A program made the translations under genes and the position numbers. The notes under the pieces were generated by a model that ran no database searches, had not been told where the DNA came from, and saw only the letters and a list, made by a program, of their open reading frames with translations. From contig NZ_CP108513.1 in assembly GCF_035989285.1 (NCBI RefSeq), positions 2,294,001 to 2,358,000 on the forward strand: 64,000 nucleotides of DNA. The letters are read 5' to 3'. Positions 49,546 to 58,894 of the stretch are shown piece after piece (the stretch's first letter is position 1; the number at the start of each line of letters is the position of its first letter). This DNA comes from Streptomyces sp. NBC_01235. Its GTDB lineage: Bacteria; Actinomycetota; Actinomycetes; Streptomycetales; Streptomycetaceae.

Positions 49546-51135
49546 ATGGAGATCCGCAAGACGCTCGGCCCCTGGCTCACCTCCCCCTGGCGGCGTACGG
49601 CCGTGGCGGCCCTCGCGGGCGCGCTGCCCGTGCTCGCGTTCCCGGCGCCGGCGCTGTGGTGGTGGGCCTATGTCGCGCTCGTCCCCTGGATCCTGCTGGC
49701 CCGCTCCGCGCCGACGGGAAGGCGGGCGGCGTGCGACGGCTGGAGCGGCGGATTCGGCTTCATGCTGGCCATGCACCACTGGCTGCTGCCGAGCCTGCAC
49801 GTGTTCACGCTCGTGCTGGCCGCGCTGCTGGGCGCGTTGTGGGCGCCATGGGCGTGGCTGGTCCGGCGGTTCCTCGCCGAAGACGCCGAAGGCACGGTCC
49901 CCTCTCGCGGGCGGCTGTTCGCCGCGCTCCTCGTGCTGCCCTCGGGTTGGCTGGCCGTGGAACTCGTCCGCTCCTGGCAGGGGCTCGGCGGGCCGTGGGG
50001 CATGCTCGGGGCCAGTCAGTGGCAGGTGGAGCCCGCGTTGCGGCTCGCCTCCGTCGGCGGGGTGTGGCTGCTCAGCCTCCTGGTGGTGGCGGTGAACGTC
50101 GCGGTCGCCGTCCTCGTCTCCGTTCCGGCGTCCCGGGTGCCGGCCGTCGCCGGTCTCGTCGCCACAGCCGCCACCGCCTCGGCCGCGTGGGTGTGGGCGC
50201 CTCGCCCCGACGCCGACGGGCGGGCCCGGATCGCCGTCGTGCAGCCGGGCGTGGTCGACGGCCCCGACCGACGCTTCGACCGCGAGGAGGAGCTGACCCG
50301 CCGTCTGGCCGGGCAGGACGTCGACCTGATCGTCTGGGGCGAGAGCAGTGTCGGGTACGACCTCGCCGAACGGCCCGATCTGGCCAAACGCCTGGCGGAG
50401 TTGTCCCGGTCGACCGGCGCCGACATCCTCGTCAACGTCGACGCCCGCCGCTCCGACCGGCCGGGTGTCTACAAGAGCTCGATCCTCGTCGGCCCGGACG
50501 GCCCGACCGGCGACCGGTACGACAAGATGCGGCTGGTGCCGTTCGGTGAGTACATACCGGCCCGTTCCCTGCTCGGCTGGGCCACCTCCGTCGGCAAGGC
50601 GGCCGGTGAGGACCGGCGGCGCGGCAGCGAGCAGGTCGTGATGAACGCCGGTCCCGGCCTGCGCATCGGGCCGATGGTGTGCTTCGAGACGGCTTTCCCG
50701 GACATGAGCCGGCACCTCGCCGACGACGGCGTGGACCTGCTGGTCGCCCAGTCCTCCACCTCCTCCTTCCAGCAGAGCTGGGCGCCCGAGCACCACGCGT
50801 CGCTGGGCGCGCTGCGTGCCGCGGAGACCGGGCGCCCGTTCGTGCACGCCACCCTCACCGGCGTCTCCGCCGTGTACGACGCGAGCGGCCGGCGCATCGG
50901 CTCGTGGCTGGGCACGGAGGCGAGCACGACGGCCGTCTACGACGTCCCGCTCGCCGACGGCGTCACCCCGTACGTCCGCTACGGCGACTGGCCGGTCGAC
51001 CTGGCCCTGCTGGTGCTCGGCGCGCTGGGGCTCTCGGAGGGGGCCCGGACGGTCAGACTGCGGCGGACCGGTCCCGCACCGCTCGGACCACCCGCTCGCA
51101 CAGTTCGTGAGTCGCCAGCGCGTCCCGGGCGCTGA
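49546..51135 (+). CDS. lnt: Apolipoprotein N-acyltransferase
   Basis: 529 residues with about six to seven membrane segments followed by a nitrilase-like catalytic domain. The Glu-Lys-Cys triad is clear: Glu266 in VWGESSVG, Lys327 in YDKMRLVPFGEYIP and Cys379 in VCFETAFP. It transfers the third acyl chain to the N-terminal Cys of lipoproteins in the membrane. AGGGAGG precedes the ATG. Its last 83 bases overlap the convergent oxidoreductase gene. Confidence 0.92.
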   Translation: MEIRKTLGPWLTSPWRRTAVAALAGALPVLAFPAPALWWWAYVALVPWILLARSAPTGRRAACDGWSGGFGFMLAMHHWLLPSLHVFTLVLAALLGALWAPWAWLVRRFLAEDAEGTVPSRGRLFAALLVLPSGWLAVELVRSWQGLGGPWGMLGASQWQVEPALRLASVGGVWLLSLLVVAVNVAVAVLVSVPASRVPAVAGLVATAATASAAWVWAPRPDADGRARIAVVQPGVVDGPDRRFDREEELTRRLAGQDVDLIVWGESSVGYDLAERPDLAKRLAELSRSTGADILVNVDARRSDRPGVYKSSILVGPDGPTGDRYDKMRLVPFGEYIPARSLLGWATSVGKAAGEDRRRGSEQVVMNAGPGLRIGPMVCFETAFPDMSRHLADDGVDLLVAQSSTSSFQQSWAPEHHASLGALRAAETGRPFVHATLTGVSAVYDASGRRIGSWLGTEASTTAVYDVPLADGVTPYVRYGDWPVDLALLVLGALGLSEGARTVRLRRTGPAPLGPPARTVRESPARPGR

Positions 51136-51964
51136 GCACCTTGCCCGCCCGTACGGCGTCCAGGAAGGCCAGCACCGCCTGTTCGATGCCGCGCTGCCGG
51201 GCCACCGGCACCCAGTCGCCGCGCCGCCGCACGGTCGGCTGGCCCTTGTGGTCGATCACTTCGGCGAGGTTGACGACCTGACGCTTGGTGTCCTGCCCGG
51301 ACACCTCGAGGATCTCCTCGTTCGAACCGCTGAGCCGGTTCATCACCCCGAGCGCGGTGAAGCCGTCTCCGGCGAGCTGGAGGACGACGTGGTGCAGCAG
51401 CCCGTCCTCGACGCGGGCGCGCACGGTCACGTCGTCGACCGGTCCGGGCACGAGGAAGCGCAGTGTGTCGACGACGTGGATGAAGTCGTCGAGGATCATG
51501 GTGCGAGGTTCCTCGGGCAGCCCGACCCGGTTCTTCTGCAGGAGGATCAGCTCGCGCGGATGGTCGGCGCACTGCGCGTAGCCGGGCGCGAACCGCCGGT
51601 TGAAGCCCACGGCGAGGGACGTGTCGCGCGCCTCCGCGAGCGTCACGAGTCGCTCGGAGTCGGCGAGTTCGTAGGCGAGGGGCTTGTCGACGTACGTCGG
51701 CACACCCGCCTCCAGCAGCCGGGTGACGATCTCCGGGTGGGCGGCGGTGGGCGCGTGCACGAAGGCCGCGTCCAGGCCCGCGGCGAGGAGCGCGTCGAGG
51801 TCGCGGTGGCGCTGCTCGCGCGGCAGGCGGAGGGTGTCGGCGACCCGTTCGAGGGTGGCGGGCGTGCGGGTCTGCACGTGGAGCTCGATCCCGGGCAGCG
51901 CGCCGAGCACCGGCAGATACGCCTTCTGCGCGATGTCGCCGAGCCCGATGCAGCCGACCTTCAC
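51053..51964 (-). CDS. Gfo/Idh/MocA-family oxidoreductase
   Basis: 303 residues, short for the family. The Rossmann start is VGCIGLGDIAQKAYLPVL. VDKPLAYELADSERL carries the conserved Lys-Pro, and LDDFIHVVDTLRFLVPG the conserved His-containing helix. It is on the opposite strand to lnt with overlapping 3' ends, and its ATG lies ten bases past the stop of the upstream monooxygenase gene, so the two are probably cotranscribed. Confidence 0.85.
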   Translation of the reverse strand: MKVGCIGLGDIAQKAYLPVLGALPGIELHVQTRTPATLERVADTLRLPREQRHRDLDALLAAGLDAAFVHAPTAAHPEIVTRLLEAGVPTYVDKPLAYELADSERLVTLAEARDTSLAVGFNRRFAPGYAQCADHPRELILLQKNRVGLPEEPRTMILDDFIHVVDTLRFLVPGPVDDVTVRARVEDGLLHHVVLQLAGDGFTALGVMNRLSGSNEEILEVSGQDTKRQVVNLAEVIDHKGQPTVRRRGDWVPVARQRGIEQAVLAFLDAVRAGKVLSARDALATHELCERVVRAVRDRSAAV

Positions 51965-51974
51965 TGGCGCTCCC

Positions 51975-53162
51975 TCACCTCGTACCGCGTGCCTCCACGG
52001 CAGGATACGGCCGCTGCGGCGGCCGCCAGTCGGCGATCCCGTCGAAGCCGCGCAGGAACAGCGCCGGTCCCGCCGCCGACAGCGCCGTCAGAGCCGTGTT
52101 CCGTACGGCGACGGCGACGGGCTTCGCGGCCAGGCTGAGCCGCCCCACCCGCACCGCTCTGCGGGCCACGGCCGTCGTACGGGGCAGGCGGGCCGCCGAA
52201 TAGGCCGCCAGGTCCGTGCCGTGGTGGGCGAGGACGATCGCGTCCTCGACGGCCTGGTTGCCGCCCTGCGCGATGCTCGGGGGCATGGGGTGGGCGGCGT
52301 CGCCGAGGAGGGCCACGCGTCCGCGGTGGAAGGCGGGCAGGGGCTCGGCGAGGTGGTGGACGTCGTGCCGCAGGACGTCCTCGGGGCGAACGGCGGCGAG
52401 GATCTCGGGGACCGGGCGGTGCCAGTCGCCGTAGCGGCGCAGCAGTTCGGCGCGCTCGTCGGGGGCGCGTTCCCCGGCGGGGGCGAGGGCGGCGCCGTAC
52501 GCGTAGACCCGGCCGTCCTTGAGCGGGTGCGAGCCCCACAGGCACCCCCTGCCCCAGGTCTCGTGCGAGGCGAACTCCACCCCGGGCAGCGGGATCACGA
52601 CCCGCCAGGTGGTGAAACCGGAGTGGACCGCGCCGGGGTGGTCCGGGAACAGGGTGTGGCGTACGGCGGAGTGGACGCCGTCGGCGGCGACCACCAGGTC
52701 GGCATCCCACTCGCCGTCGGGAGTGGTCACGCGGGCCGGGCGGTGGGCGTCGCCCGTGTCGGCGAGGGTGGCGGGCGTCGCGGTGCGGACGGCGTCCGGC
52801 GGAAGCAGCGCGCTCAGGATGGCGATCAGGGTGGCCCGGTGCAGCAGCACCAGAGGTCCGCCGAAACGGGCGGCGGCCGCCTCCGCGTCGGCGCGGGACA
52901 GCCAGCGGCCGCGAGGGGTGCGCAGACCGCCGTCCCCCTGCCAGGCGGCGAGGTCGCGGATCTCGTCGCCGACGCCGATGACGTCCAGGGCGCGCAGGGC
53001 GTTGGGCGCCAGCGATATGGCGGCGCCGGCCGGGGCCAGGGAGGCGGCCCGCTCCAGGACGGTGACCCGCCAACCGCGCAGATGCAGCGCCGCGGCGGCG
53101 GTGAGGCCCCCGATTCCGCCTCCGATGACGATCGCGACCCGCGACGACCCTTGCTGTGCCAT
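51975..53162 (-). CDS. FAD-dependent monooxygenase (salicylate-hydroxylase-like)
   Basis: 395 residues. The dinucleotide-binding motif is VIGGGIGGLTAAAALHLRG, the DG motif DLVVAADGVHSAVR and the GD motif ALLGDAAHPMPPSIAQGGNQ. All are typical of class A flavin monooxygenases. ATG 53162 has GAGGGGGAG upstream, better than GTG 53180. It is divergent from a TetR regulator, and the shared spacer holds two ACTAC-type palindromes, so expression is probably induced by its aromatic or phenolic substrate. Confidence 0.88.
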   Translation of the reverse strand: MAQQGSSRVAIVIGGGIGGLTAAAALHLRGWRVTVLERAASLAPAGAAISLAPNALRALDVIGVGDEIRDLAAWQGDGGLRTPRGRWLSRADAEAAAARFGGPLVLLHRATLIAILSALLPPDAVRTATPATLADTGDAHRPARVTTPDGEWDADLVVAADGVHSAVRHTLFPDHPGAVHSGFTTWRVVIPLPGVEFASHETWGRGCLWGSHPLKDGRVYAYGAALAPAGERAPDERAELLRRYGDWHRPVPEILAAVRPEDVLRHDVHHLAEPLPAFHRGRVALLGDAAHPMPPSIAQGGNQAVEDAIVLAHHGTDLAAYSAARLPRTTAVARRAVRVGRLSLAAKPVAVAVRNTALTALSAAGPALFLRGFDGIADWRPPQRPYPAVEARGTR

Positions 53163-53178
53163 GACTCCCCCTCGCTTC

Positions 53179-53225
53179 ACTACATCTGTAGTGCACGGAC
53201 GGGTCGACCATACTACGGGTGTAGT
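53179..53225. promoter_or_regulatory. Two TetR-type operators between the monooxygenase and its regulator
   Basis: ACTACATCTGTAGT at 53179-53192 and ACTACGGGTGTAGT at 53212-53225 are palindromes with the same outer half-sites. Their centres are 33 bases apart, about three helical turns. They fill the divergent promoter region. Confidence 0.7.
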
Positions 53226-53245
53226 TCCGACGGTAGGTTGAGCCC

Positions 53246-53842
53246 ATGTCCGTACGCCCCGCCCCGCCGTCCACCAGCCCGTCCCGCGCCGATCTCGTCG
53301 CCGACACCGCCCTGGCCCTGCTCGCCGAGCGCGGCATGCGCGGGCTGACGCACCGGGCCGTCGACGAGGCGGCCGGGCTCCCCCAGGGCTCCACCTCCAA
53401 CCTGGCCCGCACCCGCCAGGCCCTGCTGGATCTCACCGTGCGGCGGCTCGCCGAGCGGGAGGCGCGGGTGCTGGCGTTGGAGGAGACGCCGGACCCGAGC
53501 GGTGGCCTCGACGCGCTGGCCGGAGCCCTCGCCCGCTCGGTCCACCGCTCCCTGACCGGCCACCGCGATCTGGTCGTCGCCCGCTACGAGCTCGCCCTGG
53601 AGGCGACCCGCCGCCCCGAACTGCGGGCCTTCTACGACGCGACGGGCGCCGTGTTCCGCGACCGGCTCACGGCGATGGTCACCGCGGCCGGCTCGACCGA
53701 CCCGGCCCGGCATGCGCTGTCGCTCGTCGCCTGGGCGGAGGGGCTGATGTTCTCCTGCGTGGCGGGGTCCTTCGCCACCCCGAGCCCCAAGGACGTGCGC
53801 ACGAGCCTGAGGGAGCTGCTGGGCGGCATGCTCGGCGGATAA
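53246..53842 (+). CDS. TetR-family transcriptional regulator
   Basis: 198 residues. The helix-turn-helix is LVADTALALLAERGMRGLTH with RAVDEAAGLPQGSTSN. The C-terminal ligand domain is helical (RSLTGHRDLVVARYELALEA). It likely represses itself and the divergent FAD monooxygenase through the two palindromes between them. Confidence 0.9.
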   Translation: MSVRPAPPSTSPSRADLVADTALALLAERGMRGLTHRAVDEAAGLPQGSTSNLARTRQALLDLTVRRLAEREARVLALEETPDPSGGLDALAGALARSVHRSLTGHRDLVVARYELALEATRRPELRAFYDATGAVFRDRLTAMVTAAGSTDPARHALSLVAWAEGLMFSCVAGSFATPSPKDVRTSLRELLGGMLGG

Positions 53843-53881
53843 GCCGTGGAGACGGCGGACGGGTTGGGCAATCATGCGGGC

Positions 53882-54394
53882 ATGACGACGCAGCGCACGG
53901 AACCCGCCCAGAACGCCGACGAACGCACCATGCTGGAGGGCTGGCTGGACTATCACCGGCAGACCCTGGCCTGGAAGTGCGAGGGCCTCACCGACGCCCA
54001 GCTCCGCACGGCCGCGGTACCGCCGTCCGAGCTGTCGCTGATGGGGCTGGTGCGGCACATGGCGGACGTGGAGCGCGGCTGGTTCCGCAAGGTGCTGGCG
54101 GGCGACGAACCCGGCCCGATCCACTACAGCGAGGCCGACCCCGACGGCGAGTTCCACCTCACCGAGGAGGACACCTGGGAGGAGGCGTACGCCACCTGGC
54201 GGGCGGAGATCGAGACCGCCCGGCGGCACGCAGCCGAGTTCGCGCTGGACGATCTCTCGAAGGGCAGGAGCAGGTTCACCGAGGAACCGTTCAGCCTCCG
54301 CTGGATCTACACGCACATGATCGAGGAGTACGCCCGCCACAACGGCCACGCCGACCTGATCCGGGAGTGCGTCGACGGCGCGACAGGAGACTAG
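53882..54394 (+). CDS. DinB-like (DUF664) protein
   Basis: 170 residues from ATG 53882; GTG 53846 would add twelve residues without a ribosome site. The four-helix pattern includes MLEGWLDYHRQTLAWKCEGL, LVRHMADVERGWFR with the first metal His, and MIEEYARHNGHADLIRE with the last two. Such proteins bind a divalent metal and include thiol-S-transferases dependent on mycothiol, but the exact role is open. It lies 39 bases after the TetR gene. Confidence 0.82.
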   Translation: MTTQRTEPAQNADERTMLEGWLDYHRQTLAWKCEGLTDAQLRTAAVPPSELSLMGLVRHMADVERGWFRKVLAGDEPGPIHYSEADPDGEFHLTEEDTWEEAYATWRAEIETARRHAAEFALDDLSKGRSRFTEEPFSLRWIYTHMIEEYARHNGHADLIRECVDGATGD

Positions 54395-54513
54395 GCCCTG
54401 CCGTCGGCCCGACCGGCCCCGCTCCCTCCGTTGGGGGTACGAGATCACCCGTGCGGGGCAACCTCCGCTCGTCCGCTGTCGCGCGGGCGGCCGGAACCAT
54501 CAGAGTTGCGCGG

Positions 54514-54981
54514 GTGCATCGAACGACGACTACCGCGACGCTCCTGGTCACCGTGGCCCTCTCGGCCCTCTCCGGGTGCGTGACCATCCAGCGTCCACCC
54601 GCGCCCGGGCCGGCCGTGGCGCCGTCCCTGCAGTCCGTGCCGCGCCCGGAGGGGCAGGCCGATACGCAGGTCGTGCAGGCGCCGGCCCGTGAGGCGCTGG
54701 AGATGGTCGGGCCGTCCCGGAAGCCGCGGTCCACAGCGCCGGCACAGCGGCCGACGGCGGCGCCGTCGGCCGAACAGCCGCCCTCGTCCCGTTACCGTCC
54801 GCACCACCCCCGGCCGGCCCACACCGAGCCGCGGCGGCGCGCACAGCCGCGCGTGGAGATCCCGGATGTGGAGAAGGAGGTGCGCAGGAACACCGACGTG
54901 TGCGCACTCGGCAGGAAGTACGGCGGCTGGCAGGGGGACAGCCCGGAAGCGGTGATCTGCAAGCGGGCCTATGGGCGGTGA
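54514..54981 (+). CDS. Hypothetical lipoprotein
   Basis: 155 residues from GTG 54514; earlier in-frame starts would place extra residues before the signal. LLVTVALSALSGC is a lipobox-ended signal. A Pro/Arg/Ala-rich linker (APAQRPTAAPSAEQPPSSRY) follows. The short C-terminal module DVCALGRKYGGWQGDSPEAV with a second Cys in ICKRAYG probably forms a disulphide. Its 3' end overlaps the convergent TPR-like gene by 13 bases. Function unknown. Confidence 0.65.
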   Translation: MHRTTTTATLLVTVALSALSGCVTIQRPPAPGPAVAPSLQSVPRPEGQADTQVVQAPAREALEMVGPSRKPRSTAPAQRPTAAPSAEQPPSSRYRPHHPRPAHTEPRRRAQPRVEIPDVEKEVRRNTDVCALGRKYGGWQGDSPEAVICKRAYGR

Positions 54982-55433
54982 GGCCCCTCCCCCAACTGCA
55001 GCTCCAGCCTGCTGATCGCGGCCCGTACCCCGTCCCCGTAGCCGTCGTCCCGCAGTGCCACGGCCGCCGTGCGTGCCCGGCGTACATGGGTACGGGCGGC
55101 CTCGGCGCGGCCGAGCTTCACGTAGTCCGCCGCCAGGTTGAGGTGCAGCGACGGGTAGAGCGCCCGCACCTCGACCGACCCGTCGTGCTCTTCCGCAGCC
55201 GTCAGCGCCCGCAGGTCCCACGCCAGCTCGTCCGACGGGTCGTCGTGGGTGTCGGCCAGGTAGTGGGCGAGGGTGCAGCGGTGCAGTGGGTCGCCGTCCT
55301 CGCCGAGTTCCGTCCAGAGGTCGAGGAGGCGGTGCCGGGCCTCCTCACGGTCTCCCCCGTGGTGCAGCATCACGACCTGCCCGATCCGCGTCAGCAGGGC
55401 GTCCGGTGCCGTCTGCCCCTGTCGCTCCGCCAC
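54969..55433 (-). CDS. TPR-like helical protein
   Basis: 154 residues from GTG 55433 with AAGGAGG upstream. Repeated helical pairs (RIGQVVMLHHGGDREEARHR, LHLNLAADYVKLGRAEAART) look like tetratricopeptide repeats. No enzymatic motif is visible. It is probably a protein-interaction factor. Confidence 0.7.
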   Translation of the reverse strand: MAERQGQTAPDALLTRIGQVVMLHHGGDREEARHRLLDLWTELGEDGDPLHRCTLAHYLADTHDDPSDELAWDLRALTAAEEHDGSVEVRALYPSLHLNLAADYVKLGRAEAARTHVRRARTAAVALRDDGYGDGVRAAISRLELQLGEGPHRP

Positions 55434-55558
55434 CGCGCCCTCCTTGCGTCCTCGGGACGACGCCGCGTCCTCGGGACGACGCTAACGGCAGCCGGCGGCA
55501 ATCCCGGTCAGGCGGCACCGGGTCGGCCCCCGGAGGGACCGGCCCGGCGGCAGTGGTC

Positions 55559-56242
55559 TCAGACCAGGTTCGGGATCGTCCAGTCGATCGGCTCGTGGCC
55601 CTGCTGCGCGACCGCCGCGTCGATCTGCGTGAACGGACGGGAGCCGAAGAACTTCTTCGCCGACAGCGGGGAGGGGTGCGCGCCCTTGACCACGATGTGC
55701 CGGGTCTCGTCGATGAGCGGGAGCTTCTTCTGCGCGTAGTTGCCCCACAGGACGAACACGGCCGGGTCGGGCCGGTCGGCCACGGCGCGGATGACCGCGT
55801 CCGTGAACTTCTCCCAGCCCTTGCCCTTGTGCGAGTTCGCCTCCCCGGAGCGGACCGTGAGGACCGCGTTGAGGAGCAGGACTCCCTGCTGCGCCCACGG
55901 CATCAGGTAGCCGTTGTCCGGGACCGGCGTGCCCAGCTCCGCGTGCATCTCCTTGTAGATGTTCCTCAGGGAGGGCGGGATCTTCACCCCGGGCCGCACC
56001 GAGAAGCACAGGCCGTGTCCCTGGCCCTCGCCGTGGTACGGGTCCTGGCCGAGGACGAGCACCTTCACCCGCTCGTACGGCGTCGCGTCGAGCGCGGCGA
56101 ACACCTCCTCGCGCGGCGGGTAGACGGGACCCTTCGCCCGCTCCTCCTCGACGAACTCCGTCAGCTCCTTGAAGTAGGGCTGCTGCAGTTCGTCGCCCAG
56201 AACCCCGCGCCAGGACTCGGGCAGCATGGCGATGTCGGTCAC
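55559..56242 (-). CDS. ung: Uracil-DNA glycosylase (family 1)
   Basis: 227 residues, normal for the family. LGQDPYHGEGQ holds catalytic Asp67, GLCFSVRPG forms the uracil pocket, and GAHPSPLSAKKFFGS the DNA-intercalating loop. VLWGNYAQKK supplies the conserved Asn. GTG 56242 has GGAGG eight bases upstream. It removes uracil from DNA in base-excision repair. Confidence 0.95.
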   Translation of the reverse strand: MTDIAMLPESWRGVLGDELQQPYFKELTEFVEEERAKGPVYPPREEVFAALDATPYERVKVLVLGQDPYHGEGQGHGLCFSVRPGVKIPPSLRNIYKEMHAELGTPVPDNGYLMPWAQQGVLLLNAVLTVRSGEANSHKGKGWEKFTDAVIRAVADRPDPAVFVLWGNYAQKKLPLIDETRHIVVKGAHPSPLSAKKFFGSRPFTQIDAAVAQQGHEPIDWTIPNLV

Positions 56243-56321
56243 GTCAACGTCCTCCGTTGTGCGGTCACTTCCCGACCACAGAACTTACAGGCGACCACTG
56301 ACAACCGACGCGGCCGACCGC

Positions 56322-57911
56322 TCACCAGCTGGTCTTGCGGGACAGTTCCCACATCATCATGATCGTCGACGGGTCCAGGGAGCGCTCCCCGCCCGAGACG
56401 TCCTCGGAGGAGGCGATGTACTGCTTGCCCTGCCACAGCGGCAGCAGCCGGGCGTCGTCGACGAGGATCTGCTGGGCCTCCTCGAAGTCCTTGGCCACGT
56501 TGGCGCGGTCGCTCTCCTGGCGGGAGCGCGGCAGCAGCACCTGGGTGATCTCCTTCGCCGGGTAGGGCGTACCGAGCGCGTTCTGCTCACCCACGAAGGG
56601 GGCGATGAAGTTGTCGGCGTCCGGGAAGTCGGGGGCCCAGCCGCGCCCGAACACCGGGTACTCGCCCTTCTCGTAGCCGACCACGTAGGTGTTCCACGGG
56701 CGGCTCTTCAGGGTGACGGAGAACAGGCCCGAGGCCTCCAGCTGGCTCTTGATCTCCTTGAACTCCAGAGCGGTGTCGGAACCGTAGCGGTCGGTGGTGT
56801 ACCAGAGGGTGAGCGGGACGGGCGTGGTGATGCCGGCCTCGCTGAGGATCGTGCGGGCCTTCTTGGCGTCGGGGTCGCCGAAGGAGTCGAAGAAACCGGT
56901 GGTGTGGCCGGTCAGGCCGGTCGGGACCATGGAGTACAGCGGGTCGACCGTGTCCTTGTAGATCTTGTGGGCGATCGCGGCGCGGTCGACGACCTGGGCG
57001 ACGGCCCGGCGCACGGCGAGCTTGTTCGACAACGGGTCCTTGGGGTTGAACACCAGGTAGTTGATGTTGCTGCCGGCGGCCTCGATGAGCTGGAGGCCCT
57101 CGTTGGCGGCGCCCTTGGTCTCCAGGTCGACGATGTCGTCGGCGGCGAGCCCCTGGTAGGTGATGTCGATGTCCTTGGCGCGCAGGGCCTTGACCATCTC
57201 GCCGGAGTCCTGGAAGTAGCGGATGGTCACCGCGTCGTTCTTGCGGTCGGCGAAGCCCTTGTAGTTGTCGTTGCGCACGAGGACGGCCTGCTTGCCCTCC
57301 TCGTAGGACTGCAGCCGGTACGGTCCGGAGCCGACGATGCCGTCGTCCTTGCGCAGGGACTTCGCGGGGTAGTCGTCGGGGTCGACGAGGGACATGCCGG
57401 GAGTGGCGAGCACGAACGGGAAGGTGGCGTCGGCCTTGTTCAGCCGGAAGAGCACCTCGTTCTCACCGTTCGCCTCGACGCTGTCCAGGCTGCCCAGCAG
57501 TCCGTTGGGGCCGGTGGACGCGTCGATCGCCCTGATCCGGTCGATCGAGTACTTCACAGCCTTGGCGTCCAGTTTGTCGCCATTTGAGAACTTCAGGCCG
57601 TCGCGCAGTTCGCACTTGTAGGTGCGGTTCGAGCTGTCCGTGAACACGCAGGACTTGGCGGCGTCCGGCTGGGGATCCGTCGCGCCGTTCGGGTAGCTCA
57701 GCAGCGTCTGGTAGACGTTGCGGAACAGCTCCCAGGAGCCGTCCCAGGCGGCGGCGGGGTCCAGCGTGCTGGGAGCGCTGGTGGTGCCCACGACAATCGG
57801 CCCGGCGTCGTCGGAGCCTTCCTCTCCCAGGAGGCTGCACCCGGCCACCAGGGATATGGACACGATCGCCGCCATCTGCTGCAAGGATCGGTTCCGGTTG
57901 AACACGCGCAC
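56322..57911 (-). CDS. ABC-type peptide/nickel-family substrate-binding lipoprotein
   Basis: 529 residues. The signal ends with lipobox VAGC. The SBP_bac_5 fold is plain: TTSAPSTLDPAAAWDGSWEL, YKCELRDGLKFSNGDKLDAK, and VDRAAIAHKIYKDTVDPLYS. It would bind an oligopeptide or similar solute outside the cell. No permease or ATPase gene is adjacent, so it is an orphan binding protein or uses a system elsewhere. Confidence 0.9.
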   Translation of the reverse strand: MRVFNRNRSLQQMAAIVSISLVAGCSLLGEEGSDDAGPIVVGTTSAPSTLDPAAAWDGSWELFRNVYQTLLSYPNGATDPQPDAAKSCVFTDSSNRTYKCELRDGLKFSNGDKLDAKAVKYSIDRIRAIDASTGPNGLLGSLDSVEANGENEVLFRLNKADATFPFVLATPGMSLVDPDDYPAKSLRKDDGIVGSGPYRLQSYEEGKQAVLVRNDNYKGFADRKNDAVTIRYFQDSGEMVKALRAKDIDITYQGLAADDIVDLETKGAANEGLQLIEAAGSNINYLVFNPKDPLSNKLAVRRAVAQVVDRAAIAHKIYKDTVDPLYSMVPTGLTGHTTGFFDSFGDPDAKKARTILSEAGITTPVPLTLWYTTDRYGSDTALEFKEIKSQLEASGLFSVTLKSRPWNTYVVGYEKGEYPVFGRGWAPDFPDADNFIAPFVGEQNALGTPYPAKEITQVLLPRSRQESDRANVAKDFEEAQQILVDDARLLPLWQGKQYIASSEDVSGGERSLDPSTIMMMWELSRKTSW

Positions 57912-58049
57912 GCTCCTCGATCTGCCATGCCAAGGGTTGGCAGACCATACCGCAGCGACACGCGGCGTGAACCGGCGCCCATGGGGCGTTCTTGATCACT
58001 CCCGGTATGACGACGTTGTCATCCACGGGTACGACGTCCGTACGACGAC

Positions 58050-58084
58050 ACGGGCGCCGTTTCCGTAAAGGAAACCGGCGCCCG
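58050..58084 (-). terminator. Terminator of the SDR genes
   Basis: Bases 58050-58064 pair with 58069-58084, with a single bulged base and a four-base loop. It lies just past the end of the SDR gene at 58102. Confidence 0.7.
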
Positions 58085-58101
58085 TGGTCGCGTGGAGGGG
58101 G

Positions 58102-58863
58102 TTATGCCACGCCGGCGTTCAGGAAGATGCCGCCGTCGACGACGAGGGTCTGGCCGGTGATCCAGTCCGACTGCTCCGAGGTGAGGAACGCGGCGGTGCC
58201 GCCGATGTCGGACGGCACGCCGAGGCGGGCCAGCGGGTAGGCGGCGGCCGCTTCCTCCTCGCGGCCCTCGTACAGGGCCTGGGCGAACTTGGTCTTCACC
58301 ACGGCCGGGGCGATCGCGTTGACCCGCACGCGCGGCGCGAACTCGTGCGCCAGCTGCTGGGTCAGGTTGATCATCGCGGCCTTGCTGATGCCGTACGCGC
58401 CGATGAAGGGCGAGGCCGAGAGCCCGGCGACGGAGGCGATGTTGACGATCGCGCCGCCGTTGTCCTTCTGCCAGGCGTGCCAGGTCTTCTGCGCGAAGCC
58501 GAGCGCGGAGACCACGTTGGTCTCGAAGACCTTGCGGGCCACGTCGAGGTCGAGGTCCGCGATCGGCCCGAACACCGGGTTCGTACCGGCGTTGTTGACC
58601 AGGAAGTCGACGCGGCCGAAGGCCTCCATGGTGCGCTCGACGGCGACGGCCTGGTGCTCCACGTCGTGCGCCTTGCCGGCGACGCCGATGACCCGGTCGG
58701 CGCCGAGCTGCTCGACGGCCTCCTTGAGGGCGTCCTCGTTGCGGCCGGTGATGCAGACCCGGTCGCCACGGGCGACAAGGGCCTCGGCGACGCCGTAACC
58801 GATGCCTCGGCTGGCGCCCGTGACGAGGGCGACCTTGCCGGAGAGTGCGGGCAGTTCAGTCAT
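58102..58863 (-). CDS. Short-chain dehydrogenase/reductase
   Basis: 253 residues. NAD(P) site VTGASRGIGYG, NNAG motif LVNNAGTNP, catalytic Ser in IASVAG, and YGISKAAM (Tyr and Lys). C-terminal WITGQTLVVDGG is typical of FabG-like SDRs. It lies 31 bases after the next SDR gene in the same direction and is probably cotranscribed. Confidence 0.9.
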   Translation of the reverse strand: MTELPALSGKVALVTGASRGIGYGVAEALVARGDRVCITGRNEDALKEAVEQLGADRVIGVAGKAHDVEHQAVAVERTMEAFGRVDFLVNNAGTNPVFGPIADLDLDVARKVFETNVVSALGFAQKTWHAWQKDNGGAIVNIASVAGLSASPFIGAYGISKAAMINLTQQLAHEFAPRVRVNAIAPAVVKTKFAQALYEGREEEAAAAYPLARLGVPSDIGGTAAFLTSEQSDWITGQTLVVDGGIFLNAGVA

Positions 58864-58894
58864 GTTCGTGATCCCCAGTGGTCCCTAGTGGCCG

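Noticed and set aside
53977..54450. Open frame joining the DinB-like region to the lipoprotein
   Set aside because: The first part is a shadow of the DinB-like gene; the lipoprotein signal sequence begins near 54514.
56378..56389. GGGAGCGCTCCC palindrome resembling a CebR box
   Set aside because: It lies inside the coding sequence near the end of the binding lipoprotein gene, far from any start, and is explained by the codons there.
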